The notes below the pieces were generated by a model, which saw nothing but the letters and a program-made list of their open reading frames with translations, was not told the DNA's origin and did not search any database. 64,000 bases of DNA from Sarcocystis neurona (taxonomy: Eukaryota; Apicomplexa; Conoidasida; Eucoccidiorida; Sarcocystidae). The position numbers and the translations under genes are program-made. The stretch lies in the NCBI GenBank assembly GCA_000727475.1, contig KL647294.1, positions 1,672,369-1,736,368 on the forward strand, written 5' to 3'. Position 1 is the first letter of the stretch. Every line of letters begins with the position of its first letter. This document shows, piece by piece, positions 37,601 through 50,400 of this stretch.

Positions 37601-40600
37601 TCCGCGTGCTGCTCCTGGTAAAGACCCTGGTGATGGAACCGCTTCTCCCGCTCGTGCTGTGCGTAGATTTGCTGATGTTGCTGGCGGTGCTGCCGGGATT
37701 GCTGCGGTTGCACGTAGAGGTACTGGTGCTGCTGGTCGACGCGTTGCTGCTGTTGCCGCTGGTGCTACAGGTAGACGTGCACTTGGTCCTACCAGGGAAG
37801 CTGTGGGCACTGGTGGTACTGGTAGGAAGGCTGTTACAGCTCGTGCTGCTGCTGCTGCTCGTGTAAGTGTAAAGCTGCGGGGCTGCTGTTGTTGCCCCAT
37901 GATTTACAGCATTCTGCGCCTCCGGACGCAGCGATGCCTTCGAAGAGGTGGCGATTGTACATGTTCAAAAGAGAAAAAGAAGTTCCTGCTGAAGACGTCG
38001 CTGCTCAGGAACCTGTTAGTAAGTGCTGCAGGGGCTGTGGCGTACGTACACCGCAGTTCAAGCACGGCTGGTGCAGAAGCAGCAGCAACTACTCTCCCTG
38101 CTGCAAAAGGTTGTCCCTCTCAAGGACATTCCAGGAAGTGCTGCAAGCAGGCGGGAGTGCGCGGGTGTGCATAACCCACCAGCGAGAGCGACGGAGGCTG
38201 TCCAGCCGCAGCAGTAGCTAGAAGAACAGCAGGACAGACGCAAACGAGAGGCAGGTTTTGCATAGCACAGAGTCAGCAGTGATAGCAGCGTCACTTTTTA
38301 GTATAGGAAAAGCTCGACGCCGGGCAGCAGCAAAGCAGAGGATACGCCCCCTTGGGCTGACTTGCAGCCGCGGAGCAGCAGCAGCGAAGGGCACCTATCA
38401 GCGGCAGCAGCGCACGTTCATCTGCAGCATCCCAGTCGTTGGAAGCAGCCGCCCCACAGCGAGGAGTAGAATGTGCATCTACCTTCAAGTTCGGGTTGTT
38501 CGTAGTTCCGCTCTTCTTTGGAATCAGATATCTGTTTTGATGTGTGTGTGTATAATATATATATATGTAAATATAGATCTGGATGATGTATCTGTGTAGC
38601 TATACATCTTTGTATACATATAGATAAGAATGTGTATATACAGAGATATAGATATACAGGTAGTTACTAATACTCATACTAAAACACATGAATATCAGTA
38701 TTTGTAAACACCTCTTCCAGTAAGGAAGCTTCGTCAGGATGACTTGCTGCGCACGGTCGGAATACGCGTACTTACGTGCCTAGACGTTCGTCTGTAGTGA
38801 CCTCCACCCTCCGCGGTGCTACACGGGGTGTGCACGTTTCCGTTTGTTTTAGTTGTCCGTCTGCGTTATACGTCTATTGAGTCAGCACGTGCGTGTCCAG
38901 GTGGTTCGTAAACGCACGTGCTTCTACACTTACGCATATGTGTGGCGTGCGCAGGTCTGCTGGCTGTCTGCACGTACGGTGTATGAGAGCCTGACGTTTC
39001 TAGGAAAGAAAATGGGCTGGTCGTATTGCGGAGGTTTCGCGTCGGGATTTTGCATGCTCAACCATGTAGAGATAGAGAAAGAAGCAAATAGGATAAGAAG
39101 CAGAGAGGTGAGAGTTCTGTGTAATCATGCGTATGCATGCGGGTGTAGGCGTGGATCTGTGTGTGCGGAGTGATATACGGACGTCCGCCCTCTGTGTGTG
39201 TATGTGCGTGTGTGTGTGCGCGTTGTGTGGTGAACTGGTACCCCTATGCAGCAGAGACGCGGCACGCTGGGCGTCAGGTTTCTTTCTGCAAGACACACCC
39301 GTGCATGGCTGTGATCGGTGCAAGCGAAAATTCAATCAGCGTGTGTAAGTTGGCGTGTGAGACAGGCACATGTAGGCTTGAGCTGGTGCGGTGGACTGCG
39401 CTGCGTGTCGCAGAGACGTTGCATCTGCATCGGCGGTCGTCGTTTCTTTTTGGGAAAGACAGCCGCGTGGCGGACGTTCTGCTGCTGCACCCTACCATAT
39501 CCAAGCAGCATGCAGTGCTGCAGTTTCGGGCCAAGCTAGGGGACATTCAGTAAGCTGCTGCTGCTCGTAGTCGTCTGTGCCGCTGCCGCTGCCGCTTTTC
39601 CCACAGTGGGACGTTATTTTTCTGTTTTTGTCCTTCCTGGGGGCTCGCGACCACCGCTGCGTGCTGCTGCCGCAGTCTTCCGGGTCACACGGCGCTGCTG
39701 CTGCTGTATGGGTCACGAGTGTTTGACGGTACTGCTGAAGCACGAGTTTTCCTGGAAGAAATGTGCTGGTAGAGCTCTGCAGAGGAGAAGCGACACGTCT
39801 GAGTACTCAGACCTCTGTGGCCGTCTGTTGTCTTTAGTCTGTCTGTATATGATTAGACGCGCAGCAACGTGCGTATGCGTACGCGAAGACAGTCAGCTTG
39901 ATGGATGCCTAAATGACACAGCGGCTACAGTATCCCATGTTGTATGCCACCGCATGGAGAGTACCCGTTGCATACCGGCTTCCGCCTGTACGCTCTTAGA
40001 TTGCATGTTTGTGGACTATATGTGCTCGTTTTCGCGTCTGTGCGTGCAGGTTTTGTTGGTCCTTGTTCGGCCACCTGGGTCGCGTGTTGGACGAGCAATG
40101 TCTTGTGCAAGTATCTTCACACGCATTAGTGTATGTGTATACATTATATATGTATATGGACATGTGTATAGCCCGTCAGAAGGGATGAACACGTAAGTAT
40201 CCCTATACACACGTGCACACACATGTGTGTAGATAGATGAAGAGTTGGGCGACAGTGTTGCACGTGTTGTCTTGTTGCAGTCCATACATCATCGACTTGG
40301 AGAGTACAAACGGCACGTTCTTGAACGGAAAGAAAATCGAGACAGGCCGTTATTACCAGCTCTAGTAAGTTTCTCTGTTGTTGCTGCTTTGACCCCTTCT
40401 TCTGTTGCTACTGTCCGGAGTCCTGGTGCTGAGGGTCGTGTCACTGCTGCCGTGTGTCGCGTCGCTGCTGCTGCTGCTGCCGAATTGGACGTGCTGCACT
40501 TGCTGCTGACGCCCCTCTTGCTGATGCCGATTCTGTAGAGACTGCCTCCTTCTGCTTTGATACTGGAGCTGCGCGCCGCTGCGATCGCTGCTGCAGTTGT

Positions 40601-41055
40601 TGGCACCACTGCTGCTGCTGCTGCGTGTCTCTCAGTTTTTGTAGCGACGTTCATACAGCTGTCTCACGACTCTAGAAGATGCTACAGCAGCGGCAGTAGC
40701 AACAGCGCAGCATCGGCGGCGGCAGCAATAGCGGCATACACTCGGACGGATGCAGCAACAGCAGTAATGGGAGGACCCGCTTCCGCAGGACGAGAACAGA
40801 GGATGTGCTTCTCAGCTGCTGCCGGTGAAAATTAACAACTGCTGTGTGGGGTGCTGCTGCTGTCGCTGGTGGCCGCGTCGCTCCTGCCGCTGCTGTTGCT
40901 GCTGCGATTTCTCTCTGTGCGCACGCTGCAGTGAGCAGGATACACTTCGATTTGGTAAAAGTACGAGAGACTTCGTGCTGTTGCACACCGACAGCGTGAA
41001 CGTTGATCTTTCTTACGCAGCCTTTTTGGAGACGCGAGACACCAGCTCCCTATAA
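34688..41055 (+). CDS. SNIP1: FHA-domain protein, SNIP1/Pml1 type, five exons
   Basis: Exons are 34688-35996, 37932-38018, 39414-39549, 40281-40364 and 40932-41055, with phases 1, 1, 2, 2; donors CGTAAGC, AGTAAGT, AGTAAGC and GTAAGT. The product is about 579 residues. The first ~435 are Ser/Arg/Gln/Ala-rich (poly-Ser from CAG repeats, RRSRSRE and SRGRSRSSG motifs). The C-terminal ~140 align along their length with the conserved part of SNIP1/Pml1: RWRLYMFK, then LHLHRRSSFLFGKDSRVADV, HPTISKQHAVLQF, HPYIIDLESTNGTFLNGKKI, TLRFGKSTRDFVLLH. FHA hallmarks S-x-x-H and the N-G pair are present, but the Arg of the first loop (GR in SNIP1) is Lys. Family members belong to the RES complex, or associate with spliceosomes, binding phosphothreonine in pre-mRNA retention and splicing. 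The ATG chosen lies exactly after a good acceptor (TTGTGTTGCAG), so a 5' exon may exist; 33536-33828 (RDSKRRRAPREKERQ, donor ATG|GTAATG, phase 0) is the best candidate. Confidence 0.85.
34978..35130. repeat. CAG repeat coding for poly-Ser
   Basis: Interrupted (CAG)n array inside exon 1 of the SNIP1-type gene. In the coding frame it reads AGC, giving runs such as SSSSSSR and SSSSSTSSSST. Confidence 0.85.
36240..37900. repeat. CTG-rich intron 1 of the SNIP1-type gene
   Basis: Dense CTG/TGCTG on the sense strand throughout the 35997-37931 intron. It leaves open frames of 260 codons on plus (36241-37023) and 256 codons on minus (37130-37900) that are flanked by SNIP1 exons on both sides. The later introns (38019-39413, 39550-40280, 40365-40931) contain the same kind of sequence plus GTAT microsatellites. 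Confidence 0.75.
38554..38720. repeat. TATA/GATATA microsatellite in SNIP1-type intron 2
   Basis: TATAATATATATATATGTAAATATAGAT and later GATATAGATATACAGG runs. The sequence is unusually AT-rich for this locus. Confidence 0.7.
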
Positions 41056-42748
41056 CGCTTCTACCATTGCAGCATCGCTTCTGCGACACTGCTGAACTAG
41101 AGACGGTGCAGAGCCATTCCTGGTGTAGCACTGCTGCTGCTACAGTAAAGAAGTGCCGGCACTGGTGGCATCCAGCTACTGCTGCAGCCTACGACTGCGG
41201 CATTCGTCTCAGAAGAATGTTCCTGCGGGTGCAGTCCTGCGGCTGCTGCTGTCGTTGAGTTGATGTAGCTGCTCCTGTCGCTCCCCAGCTGTCACTGGTG
41301 CAGTGCTGCCCGTGAAAGTGCGCGTCCAGCATGTGACAGCTGCTGCGCACCCATTCCTGCGGCCTCAGTTGCTCAGCGTGTATATGCTTAACGAGACAGC
41401 TGCCGCGACTATCAGAGCTGCTCGTGCCGCTAGGCCGCTTCTCCCAAGCCGCCGCTGCGGCTGCTGGCGCTAGTGTGAGTTCTAGTGTTACGGAGTTTGA
41501 GTATGGAAATGCTGCTATTTCTGGTGTTGTGAGTAATGCTGCTGCTCCCAAGTGCAGGGGCGCACCCGCAGGCCGTAGAAGCTGCTGCCGCGTGGAGTTA
41601 AAACACCGCCTTTGCTATCCTCTGTGGCGCGTGTGGTAGCGCAGGTGCTGCTGCTGTCTGTAGTGCGCCCTATGAATGCTAGACAGCTGCTGCTGTTTTC
41701 TTGAAGCAGCGTTTCACGACGCCGGGGCTGCTGCACGTGCCCCTGGCACCGGTACAAGTTTAGTTCCGCATGCTGTTGCAGCAGCAGCTGCTGGTGGGAA
41801 TTTTTGCTACATTCATTTGGAGACGCCAGGGCATAACTTTCAACTGCATGTCCATGTCGATACACGTACGTATATGGATAGACCTACGCGTAACACGCTT
41901 GTGTATATTATATGTGTGTGGATGTATAAAGTTCTGTAGAGAATCGCGTGTACATGTTGAAGAAGGCGTCGTCGAGCTGCGCGCGTTCGAATTTGTTTTG
42001 ACAACGCACATGCTCCTGTAGAGATCTACACAAATACCCGCGTCTATACTCACGTGTGTACTTACGCAACGTAGGAGTATATACGTACATACATGTGGAT
42101 ACAGTTACGTGTAGAAAGGGACGCCTTCCCGCTTCCGATGGATTTTGCTCTGCGGCTATATGTTGTCGTGCAGTGCGGCGTATAGGACATATGAGTGGGT
42201 GCTGCTTTTAGTGAGAATTGTGTTGTGGCCTTGCCGCGGTGCTTGCGGAAATGCGCATATACTGACGTAGGAATTTTTCAGATCCGTGCCGGTCTGTCTG
42301 CGTACGTAAAATGTGGATACATTTACGGTGCGTGCATTCGGAGACGTGCGCCCACGCGTACTGCTGCGTATATCTGAGTATCTATTCTGCCTTCTTTGTG
42401 TACGCAAATAAGCACATCTACGCAAGATGGGTCCTCGTAAACATGTGTGGGCACATATATATATATATAGACATGAATATATGAACGTATTTGTAAAGGT
42501 GTCTGGAGGGTACAGACCCCGGACAGCTACAGTAGGCGCTGTGAGATTCACGGGGAAGTAGGGAAGGACGGTTTTTTGTGCACTGATTGTTGCCGGGTGC
42601 TTCTGTAGTCGCGGACGCAGATACGCGTGTATCTCCCAACTTATATATCTACCCGAATATGCGTGTACAAATACATATATACATGTACACATTTTATATA
42701 TATACGTGTATATATATACATACATATTTGTGTACGCGTATGCGGCAA

Positions 42749-42780
<32 letters not shown>

Positions 42781-44800
42781 CCACATAGCTGTATGCACGT
42801 AGGTCTGAATTTAACTCTTGCGTATGTCTTTATGTACGTGTGCGTATGTGTACTATTTACATGCCTGCATAAGCGCGTGTGTGCATTCGACCGCATTCAT
42901 ATCTCTATATCTGTTTAAGTCTTTATGTGTATGTCCAGCAGATTGTGCGTGTCTATCCCGTGGCCCTTGTGTGCCACAGATCAAAGTCTCCGGCCACGCC
43001 CGGTGTATATACACAAGTACTTTTTGAACCATGTCCCTCAAATGCAGATTTTTTGCAACTGGTATGAAAAGAGTTGCGGTGACGCTAAGACATGCTAAAT
43101 AACTCCAGACGGTCACGTCCATCAGCCCTTTTCTCCAGCCCTGAGTTACATTTTCCACAGTTTTCCGCGCACTTTCCCCCTATATATGAGTGTCTTCGCC
43201 AACAAATCACTGAAACCTCTCAGTCATGCCCTTGAGGGTGTGTCCGCTCCGGTATAGAGGCAGCTGATCTATATGCCTCCAGTAATCTTCTCATGCCGCA
43301 AAAATTTGGGAAACACCTCTAGTAGAAGCCTCTCTCTGTGTACATCCGTAGATTCTGTCTCTCATAGGGCCCCTCGCAGTTGACGGTGGACACCACTCTG
43401 AAGTGTATTCTTTACCGGCGTTCCTCAACACAGCCGTTATACGTACAATCTGAGATAATCTGCTGCGAGTTTCTTCCGCACAGCTTTCAAAAATGCGTTT
43501 TGAGGTATGTTATAGCAGCTTCACTCCACTTGGTACGCACCTGTGCCTATGGTCTCTTCACGGTATCCCCCTATAGATATATGTGCTCTGTAATGCAGTC
43601 TCTAAAACCGAGTATTGCTCGAACTCACGCGTCACTTGTACTACTCTTCGAATATGAGGCAGAACTTACTGCTGCAACATTCCACGTGCACCAAATCGTA
43701 CAACCGGATATGTAGGAATGTAAACGAACGCGACGGAAGTAGTAAATTTTACAGTGCGTAGATCGTGGGGCACGCACCAAGGATGGTTGCTGATTTCCAG
43801 GAAAAGTACACCTGCTAGACGCGAATATTGGAGGAAGTGCGTCTGTAAACGTACAGCAACGAAGGTCGACACGAAGTTGTGTATGGAAATGTCTGCTTCT
43901 TAGGAAGTCGCACTTACGCTTACACGGAGATGTATGGCTTTTATGCATCGGTTTTCCCAGTAGGGGCCTTTGAAACGACGGCGTAAACTGCTTTCTGGTC
44001 CACACATACTGCACGCATAAATCCACTGGTCGTAGGCGGCTCTTTCTGCATCATATTACTACACGAAGAGAACATCGAGAAATCTAAACACATACATGTA
44101 CACAAGCACATTCGCATATCTGTATGCGTGTCTTAATATATGGTAACGTAGACAGAGCAGATTATAGGAAAGTGTACACAAATATTTGAGATGTGTACGC
44201 CACCAAGGTGATTCTGTCTGTGAACGTGTTCCTAGTTAAGTATTTATATTAGCACAAAAATAAGACACGTATCTAGAAAGGCTTCCTGCTAAGTCATCAA
44301 GATAACACAAGTGTATACATTGTCTCTGCAGTTCTCAACTGTAGATGCTCGCAAGCAAGCCAGAAAGCCGCAACCCGCCAATGGGCCTTATTCTACGGTC
44401 CTGTGCTTAAGGAGTAACGAGGGTCCGCAGAAGGCGCACACACACACGTACCTCTATATACATGCAGGCAAACATATACACGGATACAGACAAATAGGCA
44501 GGAAAACACCGTTTTCTGCGTTGTAGTGAATAGGCTGGAACGCTAATTGGAAACCTTTCAACGAGCATCCACAAATAGGAAAGGCGAATGGGTATGCAAC
44601 ACTAGATCTCAGATACCACAGGCATGCACACATATACTGTATGTCTCCAGTCCTACCATTATGCCTCCCCGCTCGCTGCTGTATGTGCGCGTTTCGGAAG
44701 AAACAGTTGGAATGCCGGCAGCAGCCGCGTCAGCGGCAGCGCAGACACCTCGCAGTATCGGAAGGCAGATAAACACGTAGGCTGCGGGGTCAGTGAACAC
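41056..44800. other. Intergenic; CTG block then AT-rich microsatellite, no gene seen
   Basis: 41.1-41.85 kb is CTG-rich 3' flank of the SNIP1-type gene. 42.45-42.80 kb holds several (TA)n and CATATACGTG runs. From 43 to 44.8 kb the composition is balanced; I see short open frames on both strands (for example 43380-43715 plus and 43625-44026 minus) but no splice-supported or recognisable protein. Confidence 0.5.
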
Positions 44801-44953
44801 GTAGAATAGCCGGTGGATGAGAGTTGTGGACCACCTTCCATAAGAGGTCGCTCGTCCGTCGGCTCTGCAAGGTTGAATAGATCACATATTAACGCGCCTG
44901 AAAAGAAAGACAAGGATGCTCTTTCGGAGGATGTCGTCCCATCAGTTGCGAAT

Positions 44954-46115
44954 AGTTTGCCGAAGAAGACGGATGTTTTGTTATGGGAGAAGAAAGTACC
45001 TTGTTCTGGCCGATGGTGCTGGACCTGCAAGAACAACTTTGCAGTCTTTCCATGCTGTGCTCTAGAGGTACAAGTACGCAATTCTGCGCAGATCCCTTAC
45101 ATCGTCAGCTGTCTACACTACGTAATTGCTTCGTTGAAGGGAAACATTTAAGCTATCTCTTTTCTCGAGGGGAACAATTTACCCCTATAGAGACAAAAGC
45201 TATCTTCAATTCTGTGCAGTTCGTGTTTCTCCGCTTTCTGTTCTTACTTCGGAGTCGGCTGTCAGAGGTGTTGGGGAACGCTATCAGTGCCATGGGTAGC
45301 AACAGCAGCTGCACTTACGGCAGAGTCAGCAGCAGGGGCACATCAACCGAACAAATTTACTCTTTTCAAACAGGAACAGATGGCAGGACTGCTCGGCTGC
45401 AGCGGCCCGAGCCGAGCAGAGAGGGCGGCAGTTCAGGAGCTAGGCGCACCAGGTCAGGCAAGGCTGTCACAGCGTGAGACACGAGTGTAATTACAGCATC
45501 AAGTGGGCACGGCACGCAGTGCATACAGCCTCTAAGCAGGCGCTGGAGCTGCACACAGGCAGTTGTAGTGAGTGCGGATCACAAGAACGAAAGCAGTAGC
45601 TTTGAACGAGACCGAGACAGTGGTCACATATGATCCGCAGCTACCCTTTGGAAAAGTGAAAGAACTGCATTTCTACAATATGTATGCAGATACTCCCACA
45701 GCAAAACTATACTCGATCCGATCGACACACTCGCTGTTGCAGTGGGAACAGCAACACGAGCACTACGACGTTTTGGCGGATGATTACGCTGCTGCAGATC
45801 CCACAAGCAGATTCTGCGTTCAGTTCACTACACCGCTGCTGCTGCAGCAGACACAAAGCATCAGGGAAGAGTACAATTCGCTAGAACACTGCTGCTGCAG
45901 TAGCACCGAAGACGTAGGGCCCACTCAGATCGACACTTTTGCCGTGTGAGTAGCAGCAGGCTGCTCAACTACATCCCTGCTGGCGCAGCATTAGCAGACT
46001 GTTGACGGAGAGTCCTGTGATGCTGCTGTTGCAGCAACACGTCAAAGGAGATACTTCGGCAGTTCACGCAGTGGTTGCAGCGGCAAGAAGGGCGGTGGAG
46101 GAACGATCGACCTTG
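44954..46115 (+). CDS. Multi-exon unknown protein, possible MSP/ASH-like domain (partial)
   Basis: A chain of phase-compatible exons: about 44954-45065 (ends LCSLSMLCSR, donor AGAG|GTACAA, phase 1); a middle exon ending 45473 (contains NKFTLFKQEQMAGLLG, donor CAG-C|GTGAGA, phase 1; its 5' edge is one of several AGs near 45285-45335); 45597-45945 (acceptor AAAGCAG, donor GT|GTGAGT, phase 2); and 46035-46115 (acceptor TGTTGCAG, reads KEILRQFTQWLQRQEG, donor CCTTG|GTAAGC). The third exon contains a segment, KELHFYNMYADTPTAKLYSI then RSTHSLLQ, with the hydrophobic/Asn spacing of MSP/ASH-like beta-sandwiches such as those in nephrocystin-4. That is only a suggestion; a ciliary protein would make sense for flagellated microgametes. 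More exons probably follow; a frame ending near 46990 (HLATSRHTTL ... HGMLYLSLGI) is a candidate. The start codon was not found. Confidence 0.42.
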
Positions 46116-47487
46116 GTAAGCCCTGGGCGTCTGGTAAGCCTTATGGGTGGCGCCCGGCATTGTCACCTACTATGCCTTCGCATTTGATTATAGTAGCTGC
46201 AGCGTAAGCCTCGCCTGCAGCAATAGCAGCAGCGGCATCTGCCTTACGTCCAGTAAATGCATGAGCAGCATACGGACAGCGGCAGCCACGCATGCAGCAG
46301 ACGCTCGTCTGCAGTAGCGTCGACGCATACATAGAAGCAACGCCAGCACCGGTAGCCAAGCCTTCATAACCACAGCTGTCTCGCCAGTGCCCAGATACGT
46401 ACCAACAGCAGCAGGGTTGCGTGTACACACACAGTAAGAACCGTATTCCCTGTAAAGGAGGCAGAAGCACGGGACAGGCTAGCATCTTCAGTCCGACAGT
46501 AGGACCTTTCTTTGCAGAACGCACGGGTGTCGTGTCGTGGACGCGTGGTAACTCCTTGATGCTGCTGCTGCTGCTGGTACCTATTAACGCGAAGTAGCTT
46601 GACCGCAAAAACAAGTCATTCTAAACAATGCTCGTTGTCAACGATCTGGCCCTAGAACAAATCATTCTAAACAGTGCTGCTGCCATCCACGGCTTGGCAA
46701 GCCCAAGCGCCACCGGCGGCAACAGCCACCTACGCAGCAGCATCCGCGGCAGTAACAACCAGACCAACGACTCCGGCGTCAATCGCTGGAACAAGGGCAA
46801 CAGCAGCGACAGTCACAGCCACCGCAGTGCCGACCGCCGCCCCGTTTGCAGCCACACATACGAGCAACACAATCCACCTAGCGACGTCGCGACATACCAC
46901 ACTAGCAGAGGTCGCTGGCAAGCACAGGGATGCGCGGGTTCGCGTCGAAGAACATGGAATGTTGTATTTGTCTCTCGGCATCATGTTCTAGCGACTGGAC
47001 GGATACTGGTCGCACGAGTCAGACCAGGAGCATCGGAAGCCGCAGCAGGATCTCACCCGCGCGGCACACGAACAGCAGTAACTCAGTGCGGCTTGTGCCA
47101 ACAGAAGCAACCACAGCGTCAACAGAAACGGTACGCAATAACCGTTGGCTACTCACACAATATCAAGCCACAATGCTGGCGTAAGATCCCCCCGGTACCT
47201 CACTACCTATATGTGTATCATTCTGTATATACATACACACACGTGAACGTACCCATACACATATATATACATATATATACGAATACGTATACGACAGTGC
47301 GCGCACTGCAGTTCGCTGCAACATGACACCAGCAGCCAGTGTAGCTGCAGGACGCCGCGCGGCGGCAGACAAGTCACGCCTGCAGTAGCTGCGGGTCAAG
47401 ACCACCGTAGCAGCAATACAAAAGGAAGACCTGCAGCGCCGAAGCGGGAGAGCTCAAGAAGCACAAAAAAAGATCCCGCAGCAACAA
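46116..47487. other. Possible continuation of the 44.9-kb gene and CAG-rich DNA
   Basis: All three plus frames stay open for long stretches between 46.63 and 47.18 kb because of CAG/CCG/ACA bias. The frame reading HLATSRHTTLAEVAGKHRDA then VRVEEHGMLYLSLGI is the most protein-like, but I could not fix its splice sites. A TACATATATATACG microsatellite lies at 47240-47290. A minus-strand frame at 46141-46614 is Ala/Cys-rich and probably spurious. Confidence 0.3.
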
Positions 47488-50400
47488 CTACGGGGCTACC
47501 CATCCCACTCGGTAAACGTTAAGGTTGTCGATGCCTATATTCTTTGTGTAACGGCTCGGTCCTGGCTGCACAGCTGCTGGTAGCTGCTGCTCCTGTTGTT
47601 GTAGCCGCTCGAGTGCCCTCTTCGTCTCCTGAATCATCTCTGCCGCCTACAGAGAACAACAGCAACAAAAGGAGCCCGCGATAAGTCAGCGTCCCAGGCC
47701 CGTTGATACACTTTTGAGATTCACGGACCTGTTCATGCCCATGCTTGCACACACGCATACACGTACACACGTTTACCATGTAGACAGCTTTATCAGCAGA
47801 CGAGTTGCTGAACGTTTCCCTGTCGCCCACAAGGGAAACAGCAGCGTAAGCACTGCACCACTGGGGAACCTTCCGTGCCCCTCACTGTACGCTTAGACTT
47901 GTGTGCACGTGCAGAGGCATGAACTACGCACGTATTTATACGGTGTGGACGTGCAGTGGCATTTGCAAGCTGCGCATGCGTAGTAGCACCTCCTCAGTCG
48001 TTTCCGCGGTCTACAGTCCGCCGCAGTATTCTTCAACCAACACTTCCGGCAGCCACTGCTGAAAGGGTTCCTACAGCCGGTCCTACCGTAAAAATCCAGC
48101 AGACGCACATATACACAGACAGCGAAGACGCGTCCAGCTACGTCCACATTAGTAGACGTGTACATACGGATATATACACGTACCGCTTTCGAAAACGTGC
48201 ATACATATAATATGAGAGACAGAGAGAGGCACATGCGCACACGCTTCCGCCACACTAATACACACGTATACACACCCGCACATACACATAGACATGTGTT
48301 TATGTTTGTGTACGTCTCAGGTGCCCCTTTTGGCGCACACGTCCAGCAAGAGGGAAGGAGAAAACATTTGCGTATCTCTACGCGCGAGATCCGTCCTACG
48401 CAGTTGCACTTACCTCATGCATTATACTCCTCTCTTCCACGTTTCCATTTCTCTACTTCCGATCTCCCTTGAGATACGCATGGGTGCATACCTGCCTACT
48501 TGCAGACGTGTACTGTCCATATCTTATCATGCACGCAGAGGAAGAAACAGAACGGTGTACCTTTACCGCGTTGTACGTGCCGCGAGCGCTCATCCGAGTG
48601 CGTGGGCAGGGGACGGCATGCAGCGTCCGCCCGTCTCCATACACCTACTACGGATACATACAAACTTACACACATGTGTACATACGTCTACACGTGTACA
48701 CGCACATGTGTAGAGGTATATTTACACACAGGTGTATATTTATGTACATGGATAAATGCACACACTCCAGGTGTACAACCGCACGCTTTTTACAAATATG
48801 TACGTGCACCGACACATCTGTTTACAAAACATACACGGGTGCCGGGGCATATATATCCGGATGTGTTCGTGTGTGCAGCTAGTTGCGGAGGACGGCACGC
48901 GGGCAGACGAACGACACTGCCTATGTGCTTTTGCCACACTCGTGTACGAAGTCGGGCACGCAGAAACGACGGAGACGAGAAGAACAGGAAAAACGGGGAA
49001 AGACACAAGACGACAGCAAGACGGAAGGCGACAGCAACAGCGAACACGACGTCAACGAGGAGGTGGAGGAACGAGTTATGAAGATGATGCTGGTCTTCGC
49101 TCTCTAATTCTTCTCCTCTCTTCGTGTTCTTCCGCCGGAGTCCTCAAGAGCTATTTCCGTTGTTCGCTCTCCCTGCGTCTCCTTCTTGACGACGCTTACC
49201 GTTTTTGCAGCTGCAGGGTCGCAGACGATCTCTCTGAAGCCGTCGTCCTTCTTCATCACCACGATGCTGGGGACGTGCTCCACCTGGTGTACGTACGCCG
49301 CAGACAGTCGACAGCTGTTCACATGGTGCCTAACGCCTAGGGAGGAAACCAAGGACGGAAAACGGTAAAGGAAAAGAGTAACGGTTGAGAAAGCAGATAA
49401 AAGAAGACGACGACAGAAAGCTGAAGGATCACACCTGGAAAAAGGTAACTCCCGTTAGCGATCGCAGGAGTACGAGCCCAGTTCCTCCTGCGAGCCTTAC
49501 ACAGCTCGGAGAGAAGGCGACACTACAGCGCGAACGAAAATCCAGCAGCAACGATAGCAGCAGCAGACCAACAGAGCAGCGAGAGTAGTGGTAGCCGCAG
49601 TAGCGGTGCTGCATACTGGATGAGCGGAAGGGCCAGCAGTAGCAGTTTCTCCCTCCTGTTTTGCAACGCGTGCGGACCCATACGCAGCAGCAACAGTGTG
49701 CAGGCGCAGCACAGCGGCAATACCAGCGTGCTGCCATGCGATTGAGTTAATCGCAAGAACAAGGAGGACGTCGAGGAGCCGAATCCCGCACCGCGCGCGC
49801 CTTTCGCTGGTACTTCTACGGGTAGCACGACAGTATTCGAGCAAACGCCGGAGGATGCAGGTAACAGCGACGCTAGCACATCACCGGAAGAGTACAGAGA
49901 GAAGCAATAGTAGCTGTAGGACGCTTGTGGAAGCGGAAGCAGTAGCACGTGTGCGAGACGCCCTGCAGCATTAGGAGGGTCGACAAAGGAGCAGCAAAAG
50001 CAGCGCCGAAGTGAGAACATGCAACAGAAGAAAGGAATTCCGCCAGCAGCTGCTAACACGAGTCACGTATACAGCTATCTGCAGCAAAGAAGGACGAGCT
50101 GTGCAGGTGCAACAGCAGCTCCTGGCAGCAGCACGCCTCACCGCAGCAACCACCAGCAGTTCTAGAAATCCGCTAGGGTAAACAGAGCAGCAGCCGGTGC
50201 CGACAGCGACGGCTGCCGTTTAGCAGTAAAAGGCAGCGGCGACAGCAGCAGCTGCTGCTCACAACCACGGCAACTTTCCACCGGTAGCAGTTACTTCCAA
50301 AATTCGCGGCAACAGCATCGTGGAGGGCGCACTTCCCAGCTTTTGCCTTGACCTACTCTGGCGTGGTACGCCGCACGCGGGACTTCGTCACAGTCAATAA

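Noticed and set aside
36241..37900. 260-codon plus and 256-codon minus ORFs
   Set aside because: Both lie inside intron 1 of the SNIP1-type gene and consist of CTG- or CAG-derived low complexity.
49523..50059. 178-codon minus-strand ORF
   Set aside because: It lies between two supported exons of the thioredoxin-like gene and is Leu/Ser/Cys-rich CTG sequence.
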